DNA from: Caulobacteraceae bacterium
GTDB taxonomy: Bacteria > Pseudomonadota > Alphaproteobacteria > Caulobacterales > Caulobacteraceae
Length of the DNA stretch: 64,000 nucleotides
Direction: 5' to 3'
Assembly: GCA_019748055.1 (NCBI GenBank)
Contig: JAIEQC010000012.1
Span: 62,001-126,000 of the forward strand
Every line of letters starts with the position of its first letter. Position 1 is the stretch's first letter. The notes beneath the pieces are model-generated. The model searched no databases and was not told where the DNA came from. It worked only from the letters and a program-made list of their open reading frames with translations. Made by a program: the position numbers and the translations under genes. This document shows positions 49,189 to 59,041 of this stretch, piece by piece.

Positions 49189-52017
49189 TTACTGGACCGG
49201 ACGGCCGTAGACGTCCACCACGCGGACCTCGCCGATGTTGAGCGCGCGCAGGCGCGGCTCCAGCGTGGCCCGGTCGCCGACGACGACCCACACGGCCGGG
49301 CCGTCGCCGACCACGGTCCGGGCGGCTTCGGTCACCGAGGCGGGCGTGGCCGCCGCGATCCCGGCGGTGGTGCGGTCGAAGTAGTCGTCCGGCAGGTCGT
49401 AGATGACCATCTGCGCCAGATCGCCCGCGACGGCGCCGTTGGTCTCCCACTGGCCGGCGGCGCCGAGGATCAGGTTCGACTTGTGGGCGGCCAGCTCCTC
49501 ATCCGTGACCGGACGACCAGACAGGATTTCGGTCAGCTCGCGGTCGATCTCCAGAACGCTCTCGGCCGTCTTGTCCGACTGCACGCCGGTGGAGACGACG
49601 AACAGACGCTCGCCGCGGGCGCCACGGATGCCGGAACCCGCGCCGTAGGACCAGCCCTTGTCCTCGCGCAGGTTCATATTGATCCGGCTGGTGAAGGACC
49701 CGCCGAGCGCGGTGTTCATGGCCGTGATCGTCGGCTCGGTCGCCGGGTCCAGCGCCGGGACCAGCCGGCCCGCCGTGATGGTGGACTGGGGGCCGGCACG
49801 GTCGACCAGGTAGATCACCGGGCCCGACGCTGCGCCCGCCGGGGCGGTCGCCTGGCGCTGCGGCAGAGGCGAAGCCGGGGCCGTCCAGCCGCGGAACTTC
49901 TCTTCCAGCAGCGGAACCAGTTCGGCGCGGGTCACGTCGCCGACCACCACGAGAGTGGCGTTGTCGGGACGGAACCAGGCCGCGTGATAGGCCTCGGCGT
50001 CGGCCGGGGTCAGAGCCGCGACGGTCTGCTCCGTGCCCGAAGTCGGACGGCCGTAGGGGTTCTCGAACCCATACAGCGAGCCGGCCAGCACACGGTTCGC
50101 CACGGCGCCGGGGTTGCGGTCGGCCTGTTGGATGCCGGCCACCTGCTGGACCCGAGCCCGATCGAAGTCTTCCTGACGGAAGGCGGGGTTCAGGATGACG
50201 TCCGCGTACAGGTCCAGTGACTCATCGAGCCGCGAGTCGATCGCGGTCATCGAGATCGTGGTGGTGTCCACGCCGGAGTTCCCGCCCAGCGTGGCGCCGA
50301 GCAGCTGGAGACGGTCGCTGATCTCCAGAGCGTCGAGGTCGTCGGTGCCGCTGGTCATGACCTGAGGCGTCAGGACGGCGAGGCCGGCCTTCTCGACGCC
50401 CTCGCCGGCCGTCCCGGAGTCGACGATCAGGTTCATCGACACGGTCGGCACGCCCGTACGCGTGGCCAGGACGACGTCCAGGCCGTTCGAAAGCTCGAAC
50501 CGCTCGAACGAGGGGAAGTTCGCCGTGGGCGTCTCGCCCGGCGCCGGCATGGCCGAACGATCGGCGCCCGTCGGGGCGGCGGCATAGTTCGGGAATGGCC
50601 GGACTTCCAGCGTGTAGGACCCGTCTGTCAGCCACTCGCGGCCGGCCGCGACCAGATCCTGCGGACGGGCGGCCAGGAGGCGTGCATAGCTTTCGCGCCA
50701 GTGGTCGGGGTTGTCGTGGAAGACCTCGCCCTGGGCCAGACGGTCGGACTTGCCGCCGAACCCGCCGATGCGCTCCAGACCGCGCACCAGGCCGGCGCCG
50801 GTGGACGTGCGGGCACGCTCGAGCTCGGTCGCGGTCGGGCCGTCGCGCAGCAGCCGGCCCAGCTCCTCGTCGACCACGGCTTCCAGTTCGGCCAGATCCT
50901 GGCCAGGCTTGCCGGTGATGGTGATGATGAACTGGCTGCCGATCTCGCCCTCATTGACGAAGGCGCCGACGCCGGTCGCGGTCTGGTCGTCGAACACCAT
51001 CCGCTTGAACAGGCGCGAGTTGCGGCCGGAGGTCAGGACCTGGGCGACCAGACCGAGGTGCTCGGTCACCGGATCGCCGGCGGGCGGGACGTTCCAGACC
51101 TTGTAGAGGCGCGGCTGGCCGACGCGATCGTACATGACCTCGCGCTGCTCGCCGCTCATGCGGGCGATCATGCGCTCCGGCTGGGTGACGGGCGGTCCGG
51201 GAGGGATGTCGCCGAAGTAGTAGCTGACCTTCTGCAGGGCCTCTTCCGAAGAGATGTCGCCCGCCAGCACGATGACCGCGTTGGCCGGACCGTAGTAGTC
51301 GCGGAACCACTGCTGGACGGTGGGCAGGTCGGCGGCGTTCAGGTCGTCCATAGAGCCGATGACGGTGTGGCCGTACGGGTGATCGTCCGGATAGGTGGCG
51401 GCCGTGATGGCGTTGAAGACGCGACCATAGGGCTGATTTTCGCCCTGGCGCTTCTCGTTCTGGACGACGCCGCGCTGCTCATCCAGGCGCTCCTGGGTGA
51501 CGGCGCCCAGCAGGTGGCCCATGCGGTCGCTCTCCAGCCAAAGGATGGCGTCCAGCGCCGAAGTCGGCACGTTCTGGAAATAGTTGGTGCGGTCACGGTT
51601 GGTGGTGCCGTTCTGGTCCGTGGCGCCCAGCAGTTCGGTGGCCTTGAAGAAATCGGAGTTGAAGTTCTCCGACCCGTTGAACATCAGGTGCTCGAACAGG
51701 TGGGCGAAACCGGACCGGCCCGTCGGCTCGTTCTTGGAGCCCACGTGATACCAGATGTTCACCGCCACGATCGGCGCCTTGCGGTCCTCGTGCACGATCA
51801 GGGTGAGCCCGTTCGGCAAGACGTGACGCGTGTACGGGATCTGCACGTCCGGCAGCGGCGGCAGCTCCTGCATCGCAGGCTCAGGCGCTTCGGCCGCGAC
51901 CACGGGCAGGATGGAGGTGGAGTTCGGGTCGACCTCCTGGGCCAGGGCGGCTCCGGACAGCAGGGCGGTGGCGCAGACGCCGCCGATCAGCAGGCGGCGA
52001 AGGGTGGGCAGGCTCAT
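49189..52017 (-). CDS. Two-module M16-family zinc peptidase
   Basis: Secreted or periplasmic peptidase of 942 aa with a signal peptide (about 1-26, ending SGAALAQ). The first half contains the inverted zinc motif HxxEH as HLFEH (about residues 105-110) in SGFAHLFEHLMFNGSENF, with a downstream Glu region NEKRQGENQP. The second half repeats the M16 fold without a zinc motif (LSNGLDVVLATRTGVPTVSM), so only module 1 is catalytic. Such pairs form clamshells that cut unfolded peptides. GGGGGATC stands before the ATG at 52017; the open frame to 52173 is not protein-like. It shares a 324-base divergent region with the ammonium transporter. Confidence 0.88.
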   Translation of the reverse strand: MSLPTLRRLLIGGVCATALLSGAALAQEVDPNSTSILPVVAAEAPEPAMQELPPLPDVQIPYTRHVLPNGLTLIVHEDRKAPIVAVNIWYHVGSKNEPTGRSGFAHLFEHLMFNGSENFNSDFFKATELLGATDQNGTTNRDRTNYFQNVPTSALDAILWLESDRMGHLLGAVTQERLDEQRGVVQNEKRQGENQPYGRVFNAITAATYPDDHPYGHTVIGSMDDLNAADLPTVQQWFRDYYGPANAVIVLAGDISSEEALQKVSYYFGDIPPGPPVTQPERMIARMSGEQREVMYDRVGQPRLYKVWNVPPAGDPVTEHLGLVAQVLTSGRNSRLFKRMVFDDQTATGVGAFVNEGEIGSQFIITITGKPGQDLAELEAVVDEELGRLLRDGPTATELERARTSTGAGLVRGLERIGGFGGKSDRLAQGEVFHDNPDHWRESYARLLAARPQDLVAAGREWLTDGSYTLEVRPFPNYAAAPTGADRSAMPAPGETPTANFPSFERFELSNGLDVVLATRTGVPTVSMNLIVDSGTAGEGVEKAGLAVLTPQVMTSGTDDLDALEISDRLQLLGATLGGNSGVDTTTISMTAIDSRLDESLDLYADVILNPAFRQEDFDRARVQQVAGIQQADRNPGAVANRVLAGSLYGFENPYGRPTSGTEQTVAALTPADAEAYHAAWFRPDNATLVVVGDVTRAELVPLLEEKFRGWTAPASPLPQRQATAPAGAASGPVIYLVDRAGPQSTITAGRLVPALDPATEPTITAMNTALGGSFTSRINMNLREDKGWSYGAGSGIRGARGERLFVVSTGVQSDKTAESVLEIDRELTEILSGRPVTDEELAAHKSNLILGAAGQWETNGAVAGDLAQMVIYDLPDDYFDRTTAGIAAATPASVTEAARTVVGDGPAVWVVVGDRATLEPRLRALNIGEVRVVDVYGRPVQ

Positions 52018-52341
52018 GGTGATCCCCCGAAAACAAGGCACGGCGTGAAGGGCGCGGACGCGCGGGCCCGCATTCATGCCGTCGCGCCGCGCCCGCGCAA
52101 GGCCCCGAACATTGCGATTTCGTAACCAAGTCGATTGCTGAGACGCGGGCGCGAAGGCTCGAGGTGAGCTCATGCCGCCGACGCGGCTGGTGAGCGGTCA
52201 AGCTGCAACGGTGCGAGCAGTTGTGCGCCGCACACGAAATGAATTGCCTGTTGCGTCGCGATAGGCTCCATTCCTGTTCCGCGGCCCGCATCGACGGCGC
52301 GGCCGACCTTTCCGCCCTCGCCTTCGGAGACGTCGCCGCCC
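52018..52341. other. Divergent intergenic region, M16 peptidase / ammonium transporter
   Basis: These 324 bases separate two divergent genes and should hold both promoters. I see no complete -12/-24 sigma-54 box nor a clean NtrC palindrome, although GTGCGCCGCAC at 52215-52225 is a near-palindrome. No small gene is convincing. Confidence 0.4.
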
Positions 52342-53577
52342 ATGACCCCCGCCGCCCTGCTGCCGCATCAGGCCGCTCTTGAGATCGACCCCGCCGCCAC
52401 CGGATGGATTCTGACCTCCACCGCCCTGGTGCTGATGATGACCCTGCCGGGCCTGGCCCTGTTCTATGGCGGCATGGTGCGGCGCAAGAACGTGATCGGC
52501 GCCATCGCCCACTCGACGGCGGCCTTCATGGTCGTGACGGTGCTTTGGTTCCTCATTGGCTATTCGCTGTCGTTCGGCAGCGGAAACGCCCTGATCGGTG
52601 GGCTGGACGCGGCGCTGCTGAACGGGGTTCGGATCGACACCGCGTATTCGCTGGCGCCGGCCCTGCCGGAGTTCCTGTGGGTCGCCTATCAGCTGACCTT
52701 CGCCATCATCACGCCGGCCCTGATCGCCGGGGCCTTCGCCGAGCGGATGAAGTTCTCGGCCTCCCTGCTGTTCTTCGCCCTTTGGCACCTGATCGTCTAT
52801 GCGCCGATCGCGCATCAGGTCTGGGGTGGCGGCTGGATGGGCGAGGCCGGCGTGCTGGACTTCGCAGGCGGCGCGGTGGTGCACGTCAACGCGGGCGTGG
52901 CCGGTCTGGTCTGCGCCCTGGTGCTGGGGCCGCGTCACGGCTTCGGGCGAGACAATCTGGCGCCTCACAATCTGGCCTTCACGGCGATCGGCGCCGGTCT
53001 GCTGCTGGTCGGCTGGATGGGGTTCAACGCCGGCTCGGCCTGGGCGGCCGACGGCATCGCGGCGGTGGCGGCGCTGAACACCATTCTGGCGGCCGCCGCG
53101 GCCGCGCTGGGCTGGCTGGTCGTGGAGTGGATCGATCACAGGCGGCCCACCCTGCTGGGTATGCTGTCCGGACTGGTCGGCGGACTGGTGGGGATCACGC
53201 CGGCGGCCGGCTTCGTCGACCCTAAGGGGGCGATGGCGATCGGCCTGGTCTCCGGCGCCGCCTGCTGGTTCGGGGCGGTGAAGCTGAAGAACTGGCTCAA
53301 GTACGACGACAGCCTGGACGCCTTCGGCGTGCACGGCATGGGCGGTATCGTCGGCGCACTGCTGACCGGCGTCTTCGCCACAGCCTCAATCAACGGTCTG
53401 GCCGACGGCGCGACGATTGCGAAGCAGGCGCTCGGACTGATCGCCGTGATCACCTGGAGCGCGGTCGGCACTGGGCTGATCCTGCTGATCTGCCGCTTCA
53501 CCACTGGCCTGCGGGTGGACAAGGAGCAGGAGATCGAGGGCCTCGACTCCGCAGTTCACGGAGAAAGCCTCCACTGA
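52342..53577 (+). CDS. amt: Ammonium transporter (Amt/Rh family)
   Basis: Inner-membrane protein of 411 aa with about 11 helices. The twin pore histidines lie in FAGGAVVHVNAGVAGLV (about His181) and DAFGVHGMGGIVGALLTG (about His331). LFYGGMVRRKNVIG near the start and AFAERMKFSASLLFF are family signatures. It ends with a short polar tail. Usually a glnK gene lies beside amt to regulate it by P-II; none is present here, so control may come from elsewhere. It lies divergently from the M16 gene. Confidence 0.9.
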   Translation: MTPAALLPHQAALEIDPAATGWILTSTALVLMMTLPGLALFYGGMVRRKNVIGAIAHSTAAFMVVTVLWFLIGYSLSFGSGNALIGGLDAALLNGVRIDTAYSLAPALPEFLWVAYQLTFAIITPALIAGAFAERMKFSASLLFFALWHLIVYAPIAHQVWGGGWMGEAGVLDFAGGAVVHVNAGVAGLVCALVLGPRHGFGRDNLAPHNLAFTAIGAGLLLVGWMGFNAGSAWAADGIAAVAALNTILAAAAAALGWLVVEWIDHRRPTLLGMLSGLVGGLVGITPAAGFVDPKGAMAIGLVSGAACWFGAVKLKNWLKYDDSLDAFGVHGMGGIVGALLTGVFATASINGLADGATIAKQALGLIAVITWSAVGTGLILLICRFTTGLRVDKEQEIEGLDSAVHGESLH

Positions 53578-53628
53578 TCTGCCGCTGTTCCGCCGACTTC
53601 GGCGGGTCTATGGTGGGGTGAAGCCCGC

Positions 53629-55386
53629 GTGATCGGGCGGCTGACGGATGCGTGCGTGTTCAAGCTGTTGCCTGACCGACCGGGCGTCGAGCCCCTGGCC
53701 GAGGCGCTGAAGGCCTGCCGGACCCACCTGATCTGGGCGGCGGTGTTCAGCGCCCTGGTCAACCTGCTGTACCTCACGCCCACCATTTACATGCTGCAGG
53801 TCTACGACCGCGTCGTGCCGACGGGCGGGATCACGACCCTGCTGCTGGTCACGGCGGTGGCGGTGTTCGCCCTGGCCACGCTGGCGACGCTGGACTGGCT
53901 GAGGACGCGCATTCTAGTGCGCGCAGGCTTGCGGCTGGACCGCCAGCTGGCCGACCGGATCCTGGCGCGGATGATCGACCTGCCGGGCAAGGCGGGCGGA
54001 AATCAGGCCCTGCGGGAGTTCGACGCCGTGCGCACCGCCGTGTCGGGTCAGGGCGTGCTGGCGCTGTTCGATGCGCCGTGGACGCCGATCTACCTTGCGG
54101 CCTGCTTCCTGCTGCATCCGCTTATCGGCGTGCTGACTCTGGTCGGGGCGATCGTGCTGATCGTGCTGGCGGTGATGAACGAGCGCGACGCCCGGCCGCG
54201 CCTCAAGCGCGCCCACGACGCCCAGCTGGATGCCTATTCCGCCCAGCAGGCCGTGGCCGAACAGGCCGAAGTGGTGCGCGCGCTGGGCATGCGCCGCGCC
54301 GGCATCGCGCGACAGGTCCGCCAGCGTCAGGCCGCCGCCGACCGTCAGGCCGACGCCCAGTTCACCGGAGGTCGCTACACCGGGGCGATCAAGTTCCTGC
54401 GTCTGCTGCTGCAGTCGCTCTCGCTGGGCGGCGCGGCCTGGCTGGCGGTCGAGGGGCAGCTGTCGCCGGGCGCCATCATCGCGGCCTCGGTACTGCTGAC
54501 CCGGGCCGTCGCGCCGATCGAGCTGCTGGTGGGGGCCTGGCCCTCGCTGGTGGCGGCGCGGACGGGATGGAAGACGCTGACCGATCTGTTCGAGGGTACG
54601 GCCGACGTCGACCGCCCAGTGACCTCCCTGCCCGCCCCGGCCGGCCGGCTGGCGCTGGAGAACGTGGCGGTGCGCCTGCCCGGCACGGAGCAGCCGCAGG
54701 TGCGCGGCGTCTCGCTGAAGCTGGAGCCGGGGCAGACCCTTGGCGTCGTCGGGCCGTCGGGCTCGGGCAAGACTTCGCTGGCGCGCGCCATGGCCGGGGC
54801 GCTGAAGCCCACGGTGGGCACCGTGCGGCTGGACGGCGCGGAGTTCGACGCCCGCGAGGGCGACGACCTGGCGCGCTACATCGGGTACCTGCCGCAGGTC
54901 CCCAGCCTGTTCGCCGGAACGATCAAGGAAAACGTCAGCCGCTTCGCCGCGGCGACCGGGGCCTCTCCCGCCGAGGTCGACCGGCTGGCCGTGGCGGCGG
55001 CGCAGGCGGCGGGGGCGCATGAGATGATCCTGCGCCTGCCCCAGGGCTACGACACCATGCTCGGCCCCTACGGCGCCGGGCTTTCGGCAGGTCAGGCGCA
55101 GCGCGTGGCGCTGGCGCGGGCGCTGTACGGCGATCCGGTGCTGCTGGTGCTGGACGAGCCCAACTCCAACCTGGATCAGGAAGGCGAGGCGGCCCTGATG
55201 GCCGCGGTCAAGGACGCGGCGGCGCGCGGCGCGGCCGTGGTGATCGTGGCCCACCGGGCGGGCGTCCTGGCGCGGGTCGATCGCCTGCTGATGCTGAACG
55301 GCGGGCTCGTGGTGGCCGAAGGGCCGCGCGAGGAGGTGCTGGCCCGCATGCGCGGCCCGACGCCGCAGGAGACTGCGGGCCGATGA
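53629..55386 (+). CDS. Type I secretion ABC transporter, PrtD/RsaD-like
   Basis: Half-size ABC exporter of 585 aa: about six membrane helices in residues 25-310 and a nucleotide-binding domain (Walker A GPSGSGKTS near 378-386, signature LSAGQAQR, Walker B LLVLDEPNSNLD). It lacks the N-terminal peptidase-like domain of HlyB and so belongs to the PrtD/RsaD/AprD group that exports metalloproteases, S-layer or RTX proteins. GTG at 53629 with GGGGTGAAG upstream is the likely start. It overlaps the membrane-fusion gene by ATGA. No RTX-type substrate or TolC gene is adjacent. Confidence 0.9.
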   Translation: MIGRLTDACVFKLLPDRPGVEPLAEALKACRTHLIWAAVFSALVNLLYLTPTIYMLQVYDRVVPTGGITTLLLVTAVAVFALATLATLDWLRTRILVRAGLRLDRQLADRILARMIDLPGKAGGNQALREFDAVRTAVSGQGVLALFDAPWTPIYLAACFLLHPLIGVLTLVGAIVLIVLAVMNERDARPRLKRAHDAQLDAYSAQQAVAEQAEVVRALGMRRAGIARQVRQRQAAADRQADAQFTGGRYTGAIKFLRLLLQSLSLGGAAWLAVEGQLSPGAIIAASVLLTRAVAPIELLVGAWPSLVAARTGWKTLTDLFEGTADVDRPVTSLPAPAGRLALENVAVRLPGTEQPQVRGVSLKLEPGQTLGVVGPSGSGKTSLARAMAGALKPTVGTVRLDGAEFDAREGDDLARYIGYLPQVPSLFAGTIKENVSRFAAATGASPAEVDRLAVAAAQAAGAHEMILRLPQGYDTMLGPYGAGLSAGQAQRVALARALYGDPVLLVLDEPNSNLDQEGEAALMAAVKDAAARGAAVVIVAHRAGVLARVDRLLMLNGGLVVAEGPREEVLARMRGPTPQETAGR

Positions 55387-56753
55387 CCGACCTGTCTTTC
55401 CCCCCGCTGAAGCCCGGATCGCCCACTCCCCAAGCGCCGACCGCCGACGCCCCCCTGCCCGACGCGCCGCGCATGGAACTTCGCATCGGTCTGGCCGTGA
55501 TCGTGGCCTTCTTCGTGCTGTTCCTGGGGTGGGCGGCCTTCTTCCCGCTGGACGCCGGCGCCTACGCCACCGGCCAGGTGGCGGTGTCGGGCAACCGACA
55601 GGCGGTACAGCATCGCGACGGTGGCGTAGTCAGCGCCCTTCGCGTCGCTGAGGGCGACACCGTCAAGGCCGGGCAGATCCTGATGGAGGTCGCGGGCGGC
55701 GAGTTGCAAGCCACCGAGCGCGGTCTGGCCGGTCAGGTGCTGGCCCTGCTGGCCCAGCGCTCGCGGCTGATCGCCGAGCGCGATGGCCTCGGCTCGGTGC
55801 CCACGCCGCTGGAGTTCGCGACCCTGCCGCCCGAGGACGTGCCCTTGGCCGAAGAGGCCTTGACCCTGCAACGTCGTCAGTTCGGCGCCCGCAGCAGCGG
55901 GCGGTCGACCGAGCGCGGGGTTTTGGCGCAGCGGGTCAGCCAGCTCGAGCAGCAGCAGGCCGGCTTTCAGCGCCAGCTGACCGCCAACGCCGAGCAGCGC
56001 CGTCTGATCGAGGACGAGCTGGCCGACGTGCGTCGACTGGCGGATCAGGGCTATGCGCCCCTCAGCCGCGTCCGGGCGCTGGAGCGGCAGGCGGCGCAAC
56101 TGGACGGAGAGGATGGATCGCTCCGTGCCCAGATCGCCCGCGTCGGCGAACAGATCGGCGAGACGCGGCTTCAGATGGCCTCGGTCGGCACGACGATGAA
56201 CGAAGACGTGGCCGACCAGCTCAAGAACGTCGAGGTGCAGTTGAACGAACTCCAGCCGCGCCTCGCCTCGGTCCGCGCCCAAATCGCGCGCAACCAGGTC
56301 CGTGCGCCGGTGAGCGGTCAGGTCGTGGGCCTGACCATCTTCACGCCCGGCGGCGTCATCCAGGCCGGTCAGACCCTGATGGAAATCGTGCCTGAGGACG
56401 CCAGCCCGGTCGTGGTGGCCGAGGTCGATCCGACCTTCATCGACAATCTGGAAGTCGGCCAGTCGACCCAGGTCATGTTCCCCGGCCTGCGCGAGGGCAA
56501 TCCACCGCGGCTGGCCGGACGCGTCACCCGCATATCGGCGGACGTGCTGACCGATCAACAGAGCGGACGGCGCTGGTTCCGCACCGAGATCGTCGTGCCC
56601 GAGGCCGAAGTGGCCAAGCTGGGTCGCGCCGCCACCGCCGTGCGCCCCGGCGCTCCGGTGGAGGTGGTCATCCTGACCCGCAAGCGGACGGTATTGCAGT
56701 ATCTGTTCGAGCCTCTCATGCGCGGCCTGTGGCGGTCGGGCAGCGAACAGTAG
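55383..56753 (+). CDS. Type I secretion membrane-fusion protein, PrtE/HlyD-like
   Basis: Periplasmic adaptor of 456 aa: a short cytoplasmic tail rich in Pro, one helix (about 34-55), a lipoyl-like half (GGVVSALRVAEGDTVKAGQ), a long coiled-coil hairpin (about 140-290) and a C-terminal beta domain. It links the ABC protein to a TolC-like channel. Overlaps its partner by four bases. Stop codons of this gene and malate synthase are one base apart, tail to tail. Confidence 0.88.
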   Translation: MTDLSFPPLKPGSPTPQAPTADAPLPDAPRMELRIGLAVIVAFFVLFLGWAAFFPLDAGAYATGQVAVSGNRQAVQHRDGGVVSALRVAEGDTVKAGQILMEVAGGELQATERGLAGQVLALLAQRSRLIAERDGLGSVPTPLEFATLPPEDVPLAEEALTLQRRQFGARSSGRSTERGVLAQRVSQLEQQQAGFQRQLTANAEQRRLIEDELADVRRLADQGYAPLSRVRALERQAAQLDGEDGSLRAQIARVGEQIGETRLQMASVGTTMNEDVADQLKNVEVQLNELQPRLASVRAQIARNQVRAPVSGQVVGLTIFTPGGVIQAGQTLMEIVPEDASPVVVAEVDPTFIDNLEVGQSTQVMFPGLREGNPPRLAGRVTRISADVLTDQQSGRRWFRTEIVVPEAEVAKLGRAATAVRPGAPVEVVILTRKRTVLQYLFEPLMRGLWRSGSEQ

Positions 56754-56754
56754 A

Positions 56755-58863
56755 TCAGGCGTTCGCCTTCGCCTCGCGCCGGAAACGATGCAGCAGCGGC
56801 TCGGTATAGCCGTTGGGTTGGGCGGCGCCCTCGAACACCAAGGCCCGGGCGGCCTGAAACGCCAGACTGGCGTGCGGATCGGTCGCCATGGGGCGGTAGA
56901 GCGGATCCCCGGCGTTCTGGGCGTCGACCTTGGCCGCCATCTTCAGCAGCGCCGCTTCGACCTGATCGCGCGTGCAGACGCCGTGCATCAGCCAGTTGGC
57001 CAGATGCTGGGACGAGATGCGCAGCGTCGCCCGATCCTCCATCAGGCCGACGTCGTGGATGTCCGGCACCTTGGAGCAGCCCACACCCTGATCGATCCAG
57101 CGGACGACGTAGCCGAGCAGACCCTGGCAGTTGTTCTCGATCTCCTCGATCACTTCGGCCTTCGACCAGTCCCGGCCGACGGCGAGCGGCGGGGTGAGAA
57201 GATCGTCGAGCGACGGGATGGCGCGCGCCGCGATCTGATCGCGCAGGGCGAAGACGTCGACCTGGTGATAGTGGAGAGCGTGAAGGGTCGCCGCCGTCGG
57301 GGACGGCACCCAAGCGGTGTTGGCGCCGGTCTTCGGCTGGGCCGCCTTCTGATCCAGCATCTCGGCCATGCGGTCCGGCGCGGCCCACATGCCCTTGCCA
57401 ATCTGGGCCCGGCCGCCCAGGCCGCAGGCCAGACCGATCGCGACGTTGCGCGCCTCATAGGCCGCGATCCAGGCTGAAGACTTCATCTCGGCCTTCCGCA
57501 CCACGGGGCCGCCGCGCATGCAGGTGTGAATCTCGTCGCCGGTGCGATCGAGGAAGCCGGTGTTGATGAAGACGATGCGGTCTCGAACCGCGTGGATGCA
57601 GGCGGCCAGGTTGGCGCTGGTCCGCCGCTCCTCGTCCATCACACCGACCTTGATCGTGTGACGGTCGAGGCGCAGCAGGTCCTCGACCCGGTCGAACAGG
57701 TCGTTGGTGAACGCACATTCGTCGGGCCCGTGCATCTTGGGCTTCACAACGTAGATCGACCCGGCGCGGCTGTTCCGGAAGATGCCGAGGCCGCGCAGGT
57801 CGTGCATGGCGCACAGAGCGGTGACGATCGCGTCCAGCGCCCCCTCCGGCGCCTCGGACCCGTCCGGCAACAGGACGGCGGGCGTGGTCATCAGGTGGCC
57901 GACGTTGCGGACGAAAAGCAGGCTGCGGCCGGGCAGCGTCACCGTCGTACCGTCGGGGCCGATCACCGTGCGGTCGGGCGCCAGCTCGCGCGTCAGCGAC
58001 TTGCCGCCCTTGTCGAAAGTCTCCGAAAGGTCACCCCGCATCAGGCCCAGCCAGTTGCGATAGGCGGTGGTCTTGTCGGCGGCGTCGACGGCAGCGACCG
58101 AGTCCTCCAGATCGACGATGGTCGACAGCGCGGCCTCCAGAACCACATCCGCGATGCCAGCCGGATCGCTCGCTCCGATGGGATGGGCGCCATCGAAGAT
58201 CACTTCAACGTGCAGGCCGTGATGCCGGAACATGCGGCCCCGCTCGGTCTCGCCGATGTATTGAGACGGGTCGGCGAGGGCGATCCCGTTCTGGTGCGGG
58301 TCGCGCAGCTTAGCCCAAGATCCCTTCGCGAGCGGCACGGCCTCATCCAGAAACGCCTTGGCCCGCGCCACAACCCGCGCGCCGCGCGCCGCGTCATAAG
58401 GGCCCGCCGGCGGCACGTCCCCCAGAGCGTCGGTGCCATAGAGGGCGTCGTAAAGACTGCCCCACCGCGCATTGGCGGCGTTCAGCACGAAGCGAGCGTT
58501 CAGCGACGGCACCACCAGCTGCGGCCCGGCCAGCGTGGCCACCTCGGGGTCCACGTTGGTCGTGCCCACCGTGAACGGCCCCGGTTCGGGCACGAGGTAG
58601 CCGATCTCCGTCAGGAACCGCCGCGTCTCCTCCGGGTCGTGCGGCGCGCCCTGGCGGGCCTCGTGCCAGGCGTCGATCCGCGCCTGCAGGTCGTCGCGGA
58701 CCGCCAGCAGTTCGCGGCCGCGCAGGGCGGCCCAGCCGAGAAGTTCCGCCGCGCCGCGCCAAAATTCCTTCGCATCAAGTCCCAGCCCGGCCATCGCCTC
58801 CTGCTCGACGAAGGCCGCCAGTTCGGCGTCGACCTGAAGTCCGGCGCGGTCGAGGGTCGGCAT
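56755..58863 (-). CDS. glcB: Malate synthase G
   Basis: Enzyme of 702 aa (E. coli GlcB has 723) that makes malate from glyoxylate and acetyl-CoA. Motifs: [36 protein letters not shown] with the catalytic Asp/Glu region, [33 protein letters not shown] and the second general acid region [21 protein letters not shown]. No isocitrate lyase is beside it. It is divergent from cheB with a 178-base gap. Confidence 0.93.
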   Translation of the reverse strand: MPTLDRAGLQVDAELAAFVEQEAMAGLGLDAKEFWRGAAELLGWAALRGRELLAVRDDLQARIDAWHEARQGAPHDPEETRRFLTEIGYLVPEPGPFTVGTTNVDPEVATLAGPQLVVPSLNARFVLNAANARWGSLYDALYGTDALGDVPPAGPYDAARGARVVARAKAFLDEAVPLAKGSWAKLRDPHQNGIALADPSQYIGETERGRMFRHHGLHVEVIFDGAHPIGASDPAGIADVVLEAALSTIVDLEDSVAAVDAADKTTAYRNWLGLMRGDLSETFDKGGKSLTRELAPDRTVIGPDGTTVTLPGRSLLFVRNVGHLMTTPAVLLPDGSEAPEGALDAIVTALCAMHDLRGLGIFRNSRAGSIYVVKPKMHGPDECAFTNDLFDRVEDLLRLDRHTIKVGVMDEERRTSANLAACIHAVRDRIVFINTGFLDRTGDEIHTCMRGGPVVRKAEMKSSAWIAAYEARNVAIGLACGLGGRAQIGKGMWAAPDRMAEMLDQKAAQPKTGANTAWVPSPTAATLHALHYHQVDVFALRDQIAARAIPSLDDLLTPPLAVGRDWSKAEVIEEIENNCQGLLGYVVRWIDQGVGCSKVPDIHDVGLMEDRATLRISSQHLANWLMHGVCTRDQVEAALLKMAAKVDAQNAGDPLYRPMATDPHASLAFQAARALVFEGAAQPNGYTEPLLHRFRREAKANA

Positions 58864-59041
58864 GGCGGCTCCGTGGCTGGCTCGGCTGTAACATTCCGTG
58901 ATGACGTCGCGGAAGTCGAGGCCGGCTCATGACGTAATCGGGCGGTTTGTCCGCCCACGATGAAATTCCCGTCCCGGCCTCCCGCGCTTACGCGCCCTTA
59001 AGCCCAGCCGTTCACCATGGCGATGAGGTAGGGAGAACCCC

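Noticed and set aside
58994..59010. Possible CtrA box before cheB (TTAAGCCCAGC then CGTT)
   Set aside because: The second TTAA half is absent, so it does not match TTAA-N7-TTAA.
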